This document shows, in pieces, positions 43,285 through 52,244 of a DNA stretch of 64,000 bases (positions are counted from its first letter, which is position 1; every line of letters begins with the position of its first letter). The notes beneath the pieces are model-generated. The model had not been told where the DNA came from and searched no databases. It saw nothing but the letters and a program-made list of their open reading frames with translations. Source of the stretch: Opitutus sp. (GTDB lineage Bacteria > Verrucomicrobiota > Verrucomicrobiia > Opitutales > Opitutaceae); the NCBI GenBank assembly GCA_024998815.1, contig JACEUQ010000003.1:509900-573899 (forward strand), read 5' to 3'. Made by a program: the position numbers and the translations under genes.

Positions 43285-44565
43285 ATGTCCTTCTTCATCA
43301 TCCTTGTTCTGGCCTCCGCATTGATTTTCGCCTGGCTGAAAATCTGGTCGCATCGGCAGGCGGTGCGGGCCTTGGAGCAGGCGATTTTTCGCAAGCAGCC
43401 GCTGTTGAGCGAAGACCTTCCCGGGGCGGCCGGTTCGGCGTGGGAGCGGCTGCGCGTGGCGGGCAACGAGCTCATCGCCGAGTGCGCTCAGTTGCAGCAG
43501 CAGCGCACCGGGCAGCTCGCCCAGCTTGAGGCCACCTTGGGTAGCTTGCAGGAGGGCGTGCTCATCGTGGATGCCAACAACTACGTGCTGCTCGCCAACA
43601 AGGCCATCCAGGCCATATCGCCGCGTCCGGCCCACCAAATCATCGGCCACCGCCTCGAACTGGTTCTCCACAGCGCGGCGTTTTTGACCCACGTCGAGGC
43701 CATTCGCCGGGGCAGGTCGCGGCCCCAGCAGGAGGTCGAATTTGTCGAGGCAGGGCGCACAACGTGGTTGGAGGTCACCGGCACCACCATCCCCAGCCAA
43801 AATGGGGAGCGCGGGCTGTGGACGATTTTTGTGCTACACGACATCACCAAGCAGAAGCAGCTGGAGGTCGTTCGCAAAGATTTCGTCGCCAACGTGTCGC
43901 ACGAGTTGCGCACCCCGCTGTGTGTGATCAAGGGCTACGTGGAAACCCTCGTCGATGGCCACGCCGATATCCCGGCCGACGACCGTGAGCGTTTTTTGAA
44001 AACGATCCAGCGGCACACCGAGCGGCTCAACTCACTGCTGGAGGATCTGCTGGTGTTGTCGCGCTTGGAGTCGATCAACCCGGGGCTTAAGCGTGAGATC
44101 ACCGACCTGCCGGCGTTGCTCACCGCGATCATCGACGACTACCGAGGCCGTCCTGCCGCCGCCGGCCACACGCTGGAGTGGGTCAATGACCCGGGGCTTG
44201 TGCCGTTCGGCCTTGATCCGCTGAAGTTCACGCAAGTGGTGGAAAACCTCGTGGACAACGCGCTCAAGTACACGCCGAAGGGGTCGCGCATCCAGCTGGC
44301 GACCCGCCTACACACGGCGGACGAAGTGGTGGTGAGCCTGCGCGACAACGGGCCGGGCATTCCGGCGGAATATTTGCCGCACCTATTCGAGCGGTTTTAC
44401 CGGGTGGACAAGGGGCGTTCGAGGGAGACGGGCGGGACGGGTTTGGGGCTGTCGATCGTGAAGCACATTGTGCAACTGCACGGCGGCCGGGTGTGGGTGG
44501 AGAGCCAGCTCGGGCAGGGCACGACGTTTTTTGTCTGCGTGCCGCTGAGGTCGGGTGGCAAGTAG
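43285..44565 (+). CDS. PhoR-like sensor histidine kinase
   Basis: A 426-residue membrane kinase with one N-terminal helix (FFIILVLASALIFAWLKIW), a PAS domain (~80-195, LGSLQEGVLIVDANNYVLLA), HisKA with the phosphorylated His in NVSHELRTPLCVIKGYVETL (~205-270), and an ATPase domain with N box VVENLVDNALKYTPKGSRIQ, G1 DNGPGIP and G2 GGTGLGLSIVKHI. The layout with little periplasmic sequence resembles PhoR, the phosphate sensor, but no response regulator or pst gene is next to it, so the partner and signal stay open. The frame and all motifs are intact. Confidence 0.9.
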   Translation: MSFFIILVLASALIFAWLKIWSHRQAVRALEQAIFRKQPLLSEDLPGAAGSAWERLRVAGNELIAECAQLQQQRTGQLAQLEATLGSLQEGVLIVDANNYVLLANKAIQAISPRPAHQIIGHRLELVLHSAAFLTHVEAIRRGRSRPQQEVEFVEAGRTTWLEVTGTTIPSQNGERGLWTIFVLHDITKQKQLEVVRKDFVANVSHELRTPLCVIKGYVETLVDGHADIPADDRERFLKTIQRHTERLNSLLEDLLVLSRLESINPGLKREITDLPALLTAIIDDYRGRPAAAGHTLEWVNDPGLVPFGLDPLKFTQVVENLVDNALKYTPKGSRIQLATRLHTADEVVVSLRDNGPGIPAEYLPHLFERFYRVDKGRSRETGGTGLGLSIVKHIVQLHGGRVWVESQLGQGTTFFVCVPLRSGGK

Positions 44566-45052
44566 CGCAAAAGCTGAGGTGGGAAGTAGCGCAGACTTCC
44601 AGTCTGCATCGGGGGCTTGGGGCGGACGTGAATGGCACTGAGTTAGGCGGGGCCATCGTCGTTTTCGGTTAAGGCGCCCCTTCAGGGCAGGTGTACCTTA
44701 ATCCATGATTCCTAGGGCGTTGCCCTAGGCTTGGATCGAGTGCCCCTTTGGGGCGGTCGGGCCCCAACTAAGTGCCATTCAGGCCTAACTAAGTACCATT
44801 CGGGTCAGACGTGAATGGCAATTAGTTAGGCCCGACCACCCCAACGGGGCTCACTACCACAGCCTAGGGCAACGCCCTAGGAATCATGAGGTAAAGTGCA
44901 CAAGCCCTGAAGGGGCGATCTAACCAGGACGGACGATAACACCCCTTAACTAAGTGCCATTCCAGCCAGTCCCCGTTTGACCCCTGCCCTTTCAGGTGCG
45001 GTCCCGCACAACCGCCACGGTAACCGCCTCAGCCCGCCAATCCTTTGCCAAT
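44566..45052. repeat. Two head-to-head MITE-like elements
   Basis: 44585-44607 is the AGCGCAGACTTCCAGTCTGC family. 44630-44779 and 44813-44963 are ~150-bp units in inverted orientation. Each is bounded by GAATGGCACTTAGTTAGG-like ends, and inside each are ATTCCTAGGGCGTTGCCCTA or its inverse, GCCCCTTTGGGGC-like and CCCTGAAGGGGC-like hairpins. No reading frame. 44970-45052 contains nothing recognisable. Confidence 0.8.
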
Positions 45053-45092
45053 CCTTTAGTGTCACCTATTAGGTGACACCTGGAGTTTGGCC
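45053..45092. repeat. 40-bp inverted repeat, left border of the mobile block
   Basis: CCTTTAGTGTCACCTATTAG, then GTGACACCTGGAGTTTGGCC. Its inverted copy at 48004-48043 matches at 39 of 40 positions, the single difference being in the centre of the TGTCACC palindrome. Confidence 0.88.
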
Positions 45093-45129
45093 CCAAAAGC
45101 AGGTGGATGCGAAGCGGCCGGAGGCCCGG

Positions 45130-46542
45130 TTACGCAGCGCGGAAGAGTGCTTCAGCCAAGAAGGGTGGCGCTTTTGATGAGTTCGTGGAGGGAGGGTCGG
45201 TCGACGTGAAGTCGGAGAAACTCTCTGGGGCGATCTGGTCGGCCCAGCATTCGCTGCGCAGGGTGCGCAAGAGGTCCCCCGTGGAACTGGTCGCAGGCGA
45301 GGCGCCCGAAGAGTGCGTGCGCCATTTGGGCGGGCGAAGATGCGGCGGCGGATCAGGGGTTTGCCCCGCAGGATCGCCGAAGAGCAGGGCGGCGATTAAC
45401 AACAGCGCATAGGCGGCGACGGTGGCGGCGGGTTGGTTGCGGTTGGAGGCGGCGGTGCGCAGTTGTGCCTGGCCGGTGCCGATCAGGGTTTTCTCATCCC
45501 GGAAGTTTCCCTCGATGACCCAACGCCAGAGGTAATACTGGAGTTGGTCACCCACGGGCATATCCGGGTCGGTGCAAACCAAGAAGGCAGGCTGGCGATA
45601 GAGCAGCTTCGAGCCTGCGCGCAATCGGTAGCCCACCGGGGCGATCACCATGACTTGCAACGGGAGCGTCGCCCCGGCTTTACGCCACAGCACCGGCCCG
45701 AGGGTCTTGATTTTAAAGGTGTGCTTTTTTCCGGCCGCATAAGCCTCGACGCTTTGCCAGGCCACGGTGTCGTCGGTGCGCAGCTCTTCCGGGGTCTGGA
45801 CCGGCGCGCCATAGACCGGCGGGCGACCGGTGGCCGCGGGTGGTCCAGGCAGGGCGTTGAGCACGGCGTCCCGGCGGATCCGGCCGATATAAACGGTCTT
45901 GGCGGGCAGGCCCTTGAGTACGACCGCATTGGTGTAACTGCCATCGCCGGCGACCACCAGTTTGCGCGTGTCTGGCAGCGCCTGGCGAAGCTGCTGGATG
46001 CGGGCGAGCGCGACGACATTAAGCCGCTGCTGTTTTTTCTTCTCCGTGTACTGCTGAACCTCGTCGGTAGTGGCTTTTTTACCCGGCTTTGGCGGCGTCG
46101 GCGCGTGGGTGAAATCCACCGGAATCATCCGGGCGTGTCCGTCGGAACCAGGCCAGGCCGCAGAGAGTTGCACATAGCGCTGGCCGCGCACCAGGTTGGT
46201 TTGGAACGCGGGGCCGAGCGGATCGCGTTTCCAGCCGACGCCGTCGATCTTGACCCCGGTTTTGCGTACCAGGGTGTCATCGATGGCGGCCACCAACGGG
46301 GTAAGCGCCGGCAGGTTTACCTCAAGCTCATGGAGGACCGTGCGGAAAAGCCCCGCCGGCTTCACCCGGTCACGCGAATACAACCGGTAGTCGGCCGTCC
46401 AGTCCTGCTGGGCACGCCCGCACAGACAAATCAGGTTGGTAAGAGTCCCCCGGCACGGTGAAACCAGTGCCGCCATGAGATGCCCCTGCAGTCTCCGGGC
46501 GCACTCGGGGGCGGCGCAAGCCGCAGCACAAGCCCGTTTCAT
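45130..46542 (-). CDS. DDE transposase coupled to an AbrB-like gene
   Basis: A 470-residue transposase of the IS4/IS701-like DDE group. First Asp in VAAIDDTLVRKTGVKIDG, second Asp in LVVAGDGSYTNAVVLKGL, and Glu in RWVIEGNFRDEKTLIGTGQA, which is the usual E-x6-K arrangement. I took ATG 46540-46542 since it overlaps the stop of the AbrB-like gene as ATGA. The C-terminal ~80 residues are Pro/Ser-rich and look poorly folded. I could not fix terminal inverted repeats close to the gene; the 40-bp repeats at 45053 and 48004 are the outer candidates. Confidence 0.85.
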   Translation of the reverse strand: MKRACAAACAAPECARRLQGHLMAALVSPCRGTLTNLICLCGRAQQDWTADYRLYSRDRVKPAGLFRTVLHELEVNLPALTPLVAAIDDTLVRKTGVKIDGVGWKRDPLGPAFQTNLVRGQRYVQLSAAWPGSDGHARMIPVDFTHAPTPPKPGKKATTDEVQQYTEKKKQQRLNVVALARIQQLRQALPDTRKLVVAGDGSYTNAVVLKGLPAKTVYIGRIRRDAVLNALPGPPAATGRPPVYGAPVQTPEELRTDDTVAWQSVEAYAAGKKHTFKIKTLGPVLWRKAGATLPLQVMVIAPVGYRLRAGSKLLYRQPAFLVCTDPDMPVGDQLQYYLWRWVIEGNFRDEKTLIGTGQAQLRTAASNRNQPAATVAAYALLLIAALLFGDPAGQTPDPPPHLRPPKWRTHSSGASPATSSTGDLLRTLRSECWADQIAPESFSDFTSTDPPSTNSSKAPPFLAEALFRAA

Positions 46543-46796
46543 AAGTCGTCCCAGCCGATCGGATAAACCCAACTGGACTTTTTTTTAACGCCTACGTCCA
46601 CCAGCTCGGGCGTGACCGGCATAACGGGCGCGACCAGACTGCGTGAGAGGACCAAATGATGCGCGTCGGTGACGGTCCACTCGACGGCCTCCGACTTGGC
46701 GAACCCCATCGTCTGGGCGATGGAAGCGGGTAATGTCACATACCACTGCTCACTGTTTTTGCGGATGATGCGCTGAACTTTGGTGGTGGTGCTCAT
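46539..46796 (-). CDS. AbrB/SpoVT-type DNA-binding protein upstream of the transposase
   Basis: An 85-residue protein. Residues ~3-50 (VQRIIRKNSEQWYVTLPASI, TMGFAKSEAVEWTV) fit the swapped-hairpin fold of AbrB/MazE proteins: the R-K-N...LPASIAQ-x-G core is their hallmark. Such proteins bind DNA as dimers and often act as repressors or antitoxins. Its TGA overlaps the ATG of the transposase (ATGA), so it is likely the regulator of that transposase. Start ATG 46794-46796; the open frame to 46850 lacks similarity. Confidence 0.75.
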   Translation of the reverse strand: MSTTTKVQRIIRKNSEQWYVTLPASIAQTMGFAKSEAVEWTVTDAHHLVLSRSLVAPVMPVTPELVDVGVKKKSSWVYPIGWDDL

Positions 46797-46880
46797 GGTC
46801 CGACACCATCGTTCATGGCCACGCTTTTTCCCATGGGCCCGACGCCCCATTTATCTCTACGGCCTTCTCCGGGCCAACTA

Positions 46881-47995
46881 GTGCTTACTTGCAATAATAA
46901 GTGATATTGTATCCGCTTTGTAGATGGGACGAAAAGCCGTGCGAATCACTTGTAGCGAGGGGGATCAGCAATCCCTAGAAAAACGGGCAACCAGCCGGAT
47001 TGAGTCGAGGCAGCGAGTTGAGCGCGCCCGGATGATCCTTGGGTGCGTGAGTGGCGAGCAGGTGCAAGAGGTGGCGCGCCGCTGCAACACCAGGCCGAAC
47101 ACCGTAATAAAGTGGAGGGATCGCTTTGTGCTGCTTGGCATGAAGGGGCTGGATGATGCGGCACGGCCGGGCGCGAAGCGCACCTACGGTGAGGACTTTC
47201 GAGATCGGGTGCTGGCTTTATTGGAAGGGCCACCCCCTCCGGGGCAGGCGCGCTGGGATGGTCCAGCGGTGGCCCGTGTGCTCGGCGGCTCGGTGCACGC
47301 GGTCTGGCGAGTGCTGCGCAAGGAGGGCATTTGCCTGCAGCGCCAGCGCTCGTGGTGCGTGAGCACTGACAAGCAGTTCGCAGCCAAGGCAGCCGATATC
47401 GTCGGGCTCTACCTGAGCCCACCGGAAAAGGCATTGGTGATAAGTGTGGATGAAAAGCCTGGCATCCAAGCCCTAGAGCGCGCCACCGGTTACGTGGAGA
47501 CCGACAATGGTAAAATCGTCCAGGGACTCAAAAGCACCTACAAGCGCCACGGTACACTCAACTTGTTCGCTGCCCTTGATGTGGCCACGGGCTTGATCAA
47601 GACGCAGAAAACCACCCTTAAGCGCCGGGAGGAGTTCCTGCTGTTCATGGACCAAGTGGTGGCGGATCACCCGCCCGAGAGAGAACTCCACGTGATTTTG
47701 GATAATTATTGCACCCACAAAAAGTGCGACGCTTGGCTCGCTCGGCACCCCAATGTCCACTTCCACTTTACCCCAACCTCGGCGAGTTGGCTCAATCAAG
47801 TTGAAATCTGGTTCGGCATACTAACAAGGAAGGCGCTACGGGGCGCGAACTTCAGAAGCGTCGCCGAACTTAGTCAGGCCATTGACGCTTTCGTCGCCGC
47901 CTACCTGCCCAATGCCAAGCCGTTCAAGTGGCGCAAGCGCGAGGTCAAGGGAAGCCAACTCAGAAATACTATCATTAATCTACGCAATTAAGCAC
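46881..47995 (+). mobile_element. IS630-family insertion sequence, copy 2
   Basis: 1115 bp, TA at 46879-46880 and 47996-47997, same ends as copy 1 at 943-2057 but opposite orientation. It inserted between the AbrB-like gene and the right 40-bp inverted repeat: without it the border would read GGGCCAACTAGTCAGAGGCC. Confidence 0.93.
46924..47991 (+). CDS. IS630-family transposase (copy 2)
   Basis: A 355-residue protein identical to that of copy 1, with the same DDE residues (VISVDEKPG, HVILDNYCTHKK, WLNQVEIWFG). The ATG at 46924 lies 43 bases inside the element's left end, so any promoter must be in or near the inverted repeat, which contains TTGCAATAATAAG and TATTGTAT words that could serve. 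Confidence 0.95.
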   Translation: MGRKAVRITCSEGDQQSLEKRATSRIESRQRVERARMILGCVSGEQVQEVARRCNTRPNTVIKWRDRFVLLGMKGLDDAARPGAKRTYGEDFRDRVLALLEGPPPPGQARWDGPAVARVLGGSVHAVWRVLRKEGICLQRQRSWCVSTDKQFAAKAADIVGLYLSPPEKALVISVDEKPGIQALERATGYVETDNGKIVQGLKSTYKRHGTLNLFAALDVATGLIKTQKTTLKRREEFLLFMDQVVADHPPERELHVILDNYCTHKKCDAWLARHPNVHFHFTPTSASWLNQVEIWFGILTRKALRGANFRSVAELSQAIDAFVAAYLPNAKPFKWRKREVKGSQLRNTIINLRN

Positions 47996-48295
47996 TAGTC
48001 AGAGGCCAAACTCCAGGTGTCACCTATTAGGTGACACTAAAGGGTTGGCCCTGGAGACTGGATCGGCGGGTGAGAAAGGGGGGCGGGGGGGGGGCTGGCC
48101 GTGGTTTTGTTGTTTTTGAGTGTTCGAAAAGTTCAAGGACCCCTAGAGGCACGCGGCGCGCCTCTCCAACACCAGAGTACCCGGATTTTACCACTGTCGG
48201 CCAACCTTGGGCTGGATTCGGCCTGGCCGCTCCGGTCGGTTCCCCATCTTCGGGATTGAGCACCGCCGCCGCCCTGCGTAACACCTCAGCACTTC
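47996..48295. other. Gap before trmB, with the right border repeat
   Basis: 48004-48043 is the right 40-bp inverted repeat of the mobile block, with the TGTCACC palindrome at 48017-48038. 48080-48095 has a poly-G tract. The remaining 48100-48295 shows no gene that I can support. Confidence 0.7.
48004..48043. repeat. 40-bp inverted repeat, right border of the mobile block
   Basis: GGCCAAACTCCAGGTGTCAC, then CTATTAGGTGACACTAAAGG, the inverse of 45053-45092 with one mismatch. Just outside the AbrB/transposase genes and IS630 copy 2. Confidence 0.88.
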
Positions 48296-48886
48296 ATGCC
48301 GCTGGAAATCGCCCAAGCCATCACCGCCTCCCGTCTCACCGAGTTGCGCGCCCTCCTCGCTCCGCTCTTGCAGACCCAACTGCCGCTCACCCTGGAAATC
48401 GGCAGCGGCCACGGCCACTACTTGACCGCCTACGCCGAGGCCCACCCGCAAAAGTTCTGCATCGGCATCGACATCATCGGCGACCGCCTCGAGCGCTCCG
48501 CGCGTAAATCCACCCGCGCCGCCCTCACCAATATCGCCTGGGTCCACGCCGAGGTGACGCTTTTCCTAGAGGCGCTGCCCGCCGACACCCGCCTCGCGGA
48601 GATTTTCCTGCTGTTTTCCGATCCCTGGCCCAAGCGCCGGCACTGTAAAAACCGGGTGTTGCAGACCGAGTTTTTAACCTTGTTGGCGAGTCGGGCAGGG
48701 GAGGGTGCCCGCTTCTGTTTCCGCACGGACCATGTGGAGTATTTCGACTACGCGCAGAAAATTGCGGTGGCTCACGCCGACTGGCAGGTGGCCGAGGAGG
48801 TTTGGCCCTTCGAGCTGGCTTCGGTGTTTCAAGACCGCGCCGAGAACGGCCACCAGTCCTTCATCGCCCGCCGCCGAGCGGGATAG
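48296..48886 (+). CDS. trmB: tRNA (guanine-N7-)-methyltransferase
   Basis: Methylates G46 of tRNA with S-adenosylmethionine. The 196-residue protein has the SAM site LTLEIGSGHGHYLTAYAEA, GIDIIGDRLERSARKS, and the signature FLLFSDPWPKRRHCKNRVLQ with the conserved DPWPK-RH. ARFCFRTDHVEYFDYA follows, and the C-terminal NGHQSFIARRRAG is normal. Length is slightly short at the N-terminus compared with E. coli TrmB. Its TAG stop lies in a GCAGTAAC-type repeat end (TAGTCGGCAGTAAC). Confidence 0.93.
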   Translation: MPLEIAQAITASRLTELRALLAPLLQTQLPLTLEIGSGHGHYLTAYAEAHPQKFCIGIDIIGDRLERSARKSTRAALTNIAWVHAEVTLFLEALPADTRLAEIFLLFSDPWPKRRHCKNRVLQTEFLTLLASRAGEGARFCFRTDHVEYFDYAQKIAVAHADWQVAEEVWPFELASVFQDRAENGHQSFIARRRAG

Positions 48887-49041
48887 TCGGCAGTAACGTC
48901 CGAGTTGGCGCATCTGCCGCCCTCGTCGGCTTTGATAAGCGCGGGAAAACGAGGCTTTTCGGGGGCGTCAGCCAAAATGTACGGGGCTCAGCTCGTGCTG
49001 GACGTGCCCCCTTGACGACTCTGTTATAACTACGAACTGCC

Positions 49042-49440
49042 GTGCCTTCCGCTCCCGCAAAAACCGCCCCCGTCACCCGCGTCCAAGGCGCGATTGCGTG
49101 GCTGCTGGCCGGGCTGGTTTTAACGCTTGGGCTGCTCGCGGCCTCGCCGGAGACCCACGCGCGGCTTCACGCCGCCTTTGACGCTCCTGCCGCCGACGGC
49201 CACTGCGGCGATCAACCCCATGGCGCGTCACACGCCGCGTCCCACGCTGGGGCCCACGACGACTCCGACTGCGCCGTATCCCTTTTTCAACACGGTGTGA
49301 CTGCGCCGCTGCCGCTGCCGCGCCTCACCTGCCCGCAACGGGTGTGGAGCGTCAGCCAGTCTCAGCCGAGTGATCGGCAGTTGCCTCCGCCCGCTCCGCA
49401 CCGACTGCAGCCGGCTCGGGGTCCGCCCGGCCTCGGTTAA
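49042..49440 (+). CDS. Small His/Cys-rich exported protein
   Basis: A 132-residue protein from GTG 49042. A signal or anchor helix (AIAWLLAGLVLTLGLLAAS) is followed by a His-dense part, ETHARLHAAFDAPAADGHCG and HGASHAASHAGAHDDSDCAV, then SLFQHGVTAPL and a Pro-rich tail. About ten His and three Cys in 50 residues suggest metal binding. I do not recognise a named family, though His-rich small proteins of this look often precede metal uptake receptors. The ZnuD-like receptor starts 163 bases later. The role (zinc sensing or buffering) is inferred from this neighbour. Confidence 0.6.
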   Translation: MPSAPAKTAPVTRVQGAIAWLLAGLVLTLGLLAASPETHARLHAAFDAPAADGHCGDQPHGASHAASHAGAHDDSDCAVSLFQHGVTAPLPLPRLTCPQRVWSVSQSQPSDRQLPPPAPHRLQPARGPPGLG

Positions 49441-49602
49441 ATCCCCTGCCTCGTCCTTCGGGCGGCTTCCTGTGCGAAGCCCCCTGTTTATCGCCCTGCC
49501 TGCACCGCGTTCCATCGCACCCTATCCTTGCCGCGCCCGTTTGCGCGCAAGCTGCGGCGTGCGTGCCAACGCCCTTGTTCATCGAACACACCTGATAACA
49601 CC

Positions 49603-51741
49603 ATGACTTTAACTGTCCGCCTTTGCCTCCTTCTCGCTGCCGCCGGCCCTGTGCTGGCCTACGCCCAAACGCCGCCCCCGGCCCCGCTTCCCGCAACACC
49701 CAGCGCGGCCCCGACCGCAGCTCAGCTCGCCACGTCCGAAGCGGAACCGGTCACCCTCGCGCCCTTCGTCACCACCGCCTCGCCCTACGCCCGCAGCCAG
49801 GCCGAGCTCACCTCCGCCACCACCGTGCTCGACGGCCAGGCGCTCGCCCTGCGCCAACAGCCCACCCTCGGCGAAACCCTCGCCGGCCTGCCCGGCATCA
49901 GCGCCAGTTACTTCGGCCCCGGCGCCAGCCGCCCGGTCATCCGCGGCCTCGACTCGAACCGCGTGCGCATCCTCCAAAACGGCCTCGATACCCTCGACGC
50001 CTCCTCCACCAGCCCCGACCACGCCGTGAGCGTTGAGCCCTTCCTCGTCAAACGCATCGAAGTGGTGCGCGGGCCCGCCGCCCTGCTCTACGGGTCGGCC
50101 GCCGTCGGTGGCGTGGTCAACGTGATCGACCACCGCATGGAAACCGAGCTGCCTGCCAACCCAGTCACCGGCACCTTGGAAAGCCGCTACGACACCAACG
50201 CCTCCGGCATTGCCAACGGCGGCACCGTTGACATCGCCCTCGCCCCCGACCGGGTTAACAAATCCGGCTTCGTCCTGCACCTCGACGGCTTCCGCCGCGA
50301 GGCCGACGATGTACGCGTACCCGGCCGCGCCGCGCCCGGCGACGCCACCACCGAGAACCACATCCCCAATACCTCGCTGCAAAGCCAGGGCGGCTCCGGC
50401 GGCCTCTCCTACGTGAGCCCTGACTTCAACGCCGGGCTCAACTACAACGGCTTCGACACCACCTATGGCGTGCCCAACGAACGCACCGTGTCCGTCGAGC
50501 TCACCCAGCGCCGCTGGGACTTCGCCGCCGACCTTAAACGTGAATTTGGCATCTTTACCGGCGCGCGCACCAAGTTGGGCACCGCCGACTACCAGCACGT
50601 CGAAATGGACGGCGGCACTCCCGGCACCACGTTTACCAACACCGGCTACAACGGCCGCGTCGAACTGCTCCACGCCCCGCTGGCCGGCTTTACCGGCGCC
50701 TTCGGCACCGAGGTGGGCGCCAGCGACTTCAGCGCCGTCGGCGATGAAGCCTACATGCCGACCAACCAGACCCAGAACTACGCCCTCTTCATCTTCGAGG
50801 AAGCCAAGACCGGCGCCTTCACCTGGCAGACCGGCGCCCGCTACGAGACGCGTGCGATTGAGGCTGAGCAATTTGATAGCGCCCTTTTTCTTAACAATAC
50901 CGGGGGGCATCCGACCCGCACCTACGCGGCCCGCACCGACGACCGCGACACCCTTTGCCTTTCCGGCGGGGTGATTCGCACGCTCACCCCGGCCTACGCC
51001 CTCGCATTTAACCTCACTCACACCACCCGCGCACCCAACGCCCAGGAGCTCTACGCCGACGGCCCCCACCTCGCCACCGACGCCTACGAAGTCGGCGACG
51101 CCAGCCTTGCGGACGAACGCGCGCTCGGGGCCGAACTCAGCCTGCGCAAAACCAAGGGCTTTATGACCGGCGCGCTCACCGGCTTCGTTACCCAGTTTAA
51201 CAACTACATCTACCAAAACGATACCGGCACCACGGTCGATTATCTCAACACCCCCGGCGACACCACCGACGACCTGTCGGAATTCCGCTTCATCCAACGC
51301 GACGCCCGCTTCTACGGCGTGGAGCTGGAGACCGCGTTTCACCTGATCGCCGAAACCCGCCACACCCTCGACCTGCGCCTCAACGCCGATCACACCCGCG
51401 CCCAGGAAACCGACGGCCCCGACCTGCCGCGGATTGCCCCGGTTAAAGGCCTGATCGCCCTCGACTGGACGCGTGGCCCGTGGAGCGCCGGCACCGACCT
51501 GCAACTGGCCGCCAGCCAAAGCCAACGCGCCCCCGGCGAGACCCCGACCGACGGTTATGCGCTGCTCGGCGTGTCGCTCGGCTACCGCCTGGAAACCCGC
51601 TTCGCGACCTACGATTTCTTTATTCGAGGCAGCAACCTGACCGACGAGTCGGCGCGTAACGCGACGAGCTTTGCCAACATCAAAGACATCGCCCCGCTCC
51701 CCGGCCGGGCGGTGACCTTCGGGGTGCGCGCCGCCTTCTAA
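49603..51741 (+). CDS. ZnuD-like TonB-dependent receptor
   Basis: Outer-membrane receptor of 712 residues. Signal peptide LCLLLAAAGPVLAYAQ, then a Pro/Ala-rich linker and plug domain (~50-170): TLGETLAGLPGISASYFGPG, SRPVIRGLDSNRVRILQNGL, DASSTSPDHAVSVEPF and IEVVRGPAALLYGSAAVGGV. The phrase around DASSTSPDHAVS is characteristic of ZnuD-type zinc receptors. The barrel ends in a strand with terminal Phe (PGRAVTFGVRAAF). Energy comes from TonB/ExbBD, not present here. Start ATG 49603; the open frame from 49528 adds no signal. Zinc uptake is supported by family phrase and by the His-rich neighbour, but not proven. Confidence 0.88.
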   Translation: MTLTVRLCLLLAAAGPVLAYAQTPPPAPLPATPSAAPTAAQLATSEAEPVTLAPFVTTASPYARSQAELTSATTVLDGQALALRQQPTLGETLAGLPGISASYFGPGASRPVIRGLDSNRVRILQNGLDTLDASSTSPDHAVSVEPFLVKRIEVVRGPAALLYGSAAVGGVVNVIDHRMETELPANPVTGTLESRYDTNASGIANGGTVDIALAPDRVNKSGFVLHLDGFRREADDVRVPGRAAPGDATTENHIPNTSLQSQGGSGGLSYVSPDFNAGLNYNGFDTTYGVPNERTVSVELTQRRWDFAADLKREFGIFTGARTKLGTADYQHVEMDGGTPGTTFTNTGYNGRVELLHAPLAGFTGAFGTEVGASDFSAVGDEAYMPTNQTQNYALFIFEEAKTGAFTWQTGARYETRAIEAEQFDSALFLNNTGGHPTRTYAARTDDRDTLCLSGGVIRTLTPAYALAFNLTHTTRAPNAQELYADGPHLATDAYEVGDASLADERALGAELSLRKTKGFMTGALTGFVTQFNNYIYQNDTGTTVDYLNTPGDTTDDLSEFRFIQRDARFYGVELETAFHLIAETRHTLDLRLNADHTRAQETDGPDLPRIAPVKGLIALDWTRGPWSAGTDLQLAASQSQRAPGETPTDGYALLGVSLGYRLETRFATYDFFIRGSNLTDESARNATSFANIKDIAPLPGRAVTFGVRAAF

Positions 51742-52244
51742 TCGGCCGTAACGGCCATCGGTACGGATATCCGCTACACGTTCCGATTTTAGGCTTTAAC
51801 GCCAATGCCTGTAAGGCATGGCCAAGATAGATTTAATCACCTCTAAATCAAGACCATGGGCGAGACGCCCATGCCACGTTACGAGCCGATGAAAGGGCGG
51901 GACGCCCAAGGCACTCGGCCCCGTCCGGACGTAGCATGGGCGTCCCGCCCATGGGATTGACGTGGCATGGGCGTCTCGCCCATGGGATTGCTGCTGTGTC
52001 GGTTATGGTACTTTTAGGAATGCCTTACAGGCATTGGCTTTAACGCAAAGGCGTAGGGATCCAAAGAATCGCAAGGAAATCATTTCTTGGTAATGCTTTG
52101 CGGACTTTGTGGCTCGGCGGGATTCACGGAGGTGACTGGCCGTGTTTTGTTAGTTTATACGCCAAGGCGGTATTTCAGCATGGGATCTTTGCCACCGAGC
52201 TGATTCGGGCGGAGTACCCCCGTGCGCATTAGGGCTCCCTGGGT
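51742..52244. repeat. Gap of nested palindromes
   Basis: An outer pair: CTTTAACGCCAATGCCTGTA near 51794 and AATGCCTTACAGGCATTGGC near 52019. Inside are three CATGGGCG(A/T)C-type palindromes (GGGCGAGACGCCCATG 51858, GGCGTCCCGCCCATGGG ~51938, GGGCGTCTCGCCCATGGG ~51970). 52025-52140 has CGCAAAGGCG words. No gene. Confidence 0.7.

Noticed and set aside
43058-43324. 88-codon frame upstream of the histidine kinase
   Set aside because: Overlaps the kinase start in another frame and crosses intergenic repeat-like sequence.
45053-48043. Classical composite transposon with the IS630 copies as ends
   Set aside because: Only one IS630 copy is in the block; the borders are the 40-bp repeats, and the other IS630 copy is 45 kb away.
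49609-51525. Long open frame (638 codons) on the minus strand across the TonB receptor
   Set aside because: It is a mirror of the GC-rich codon pattern of the receptor gene; the product is Gly/Ala/Val-rich without any motif.
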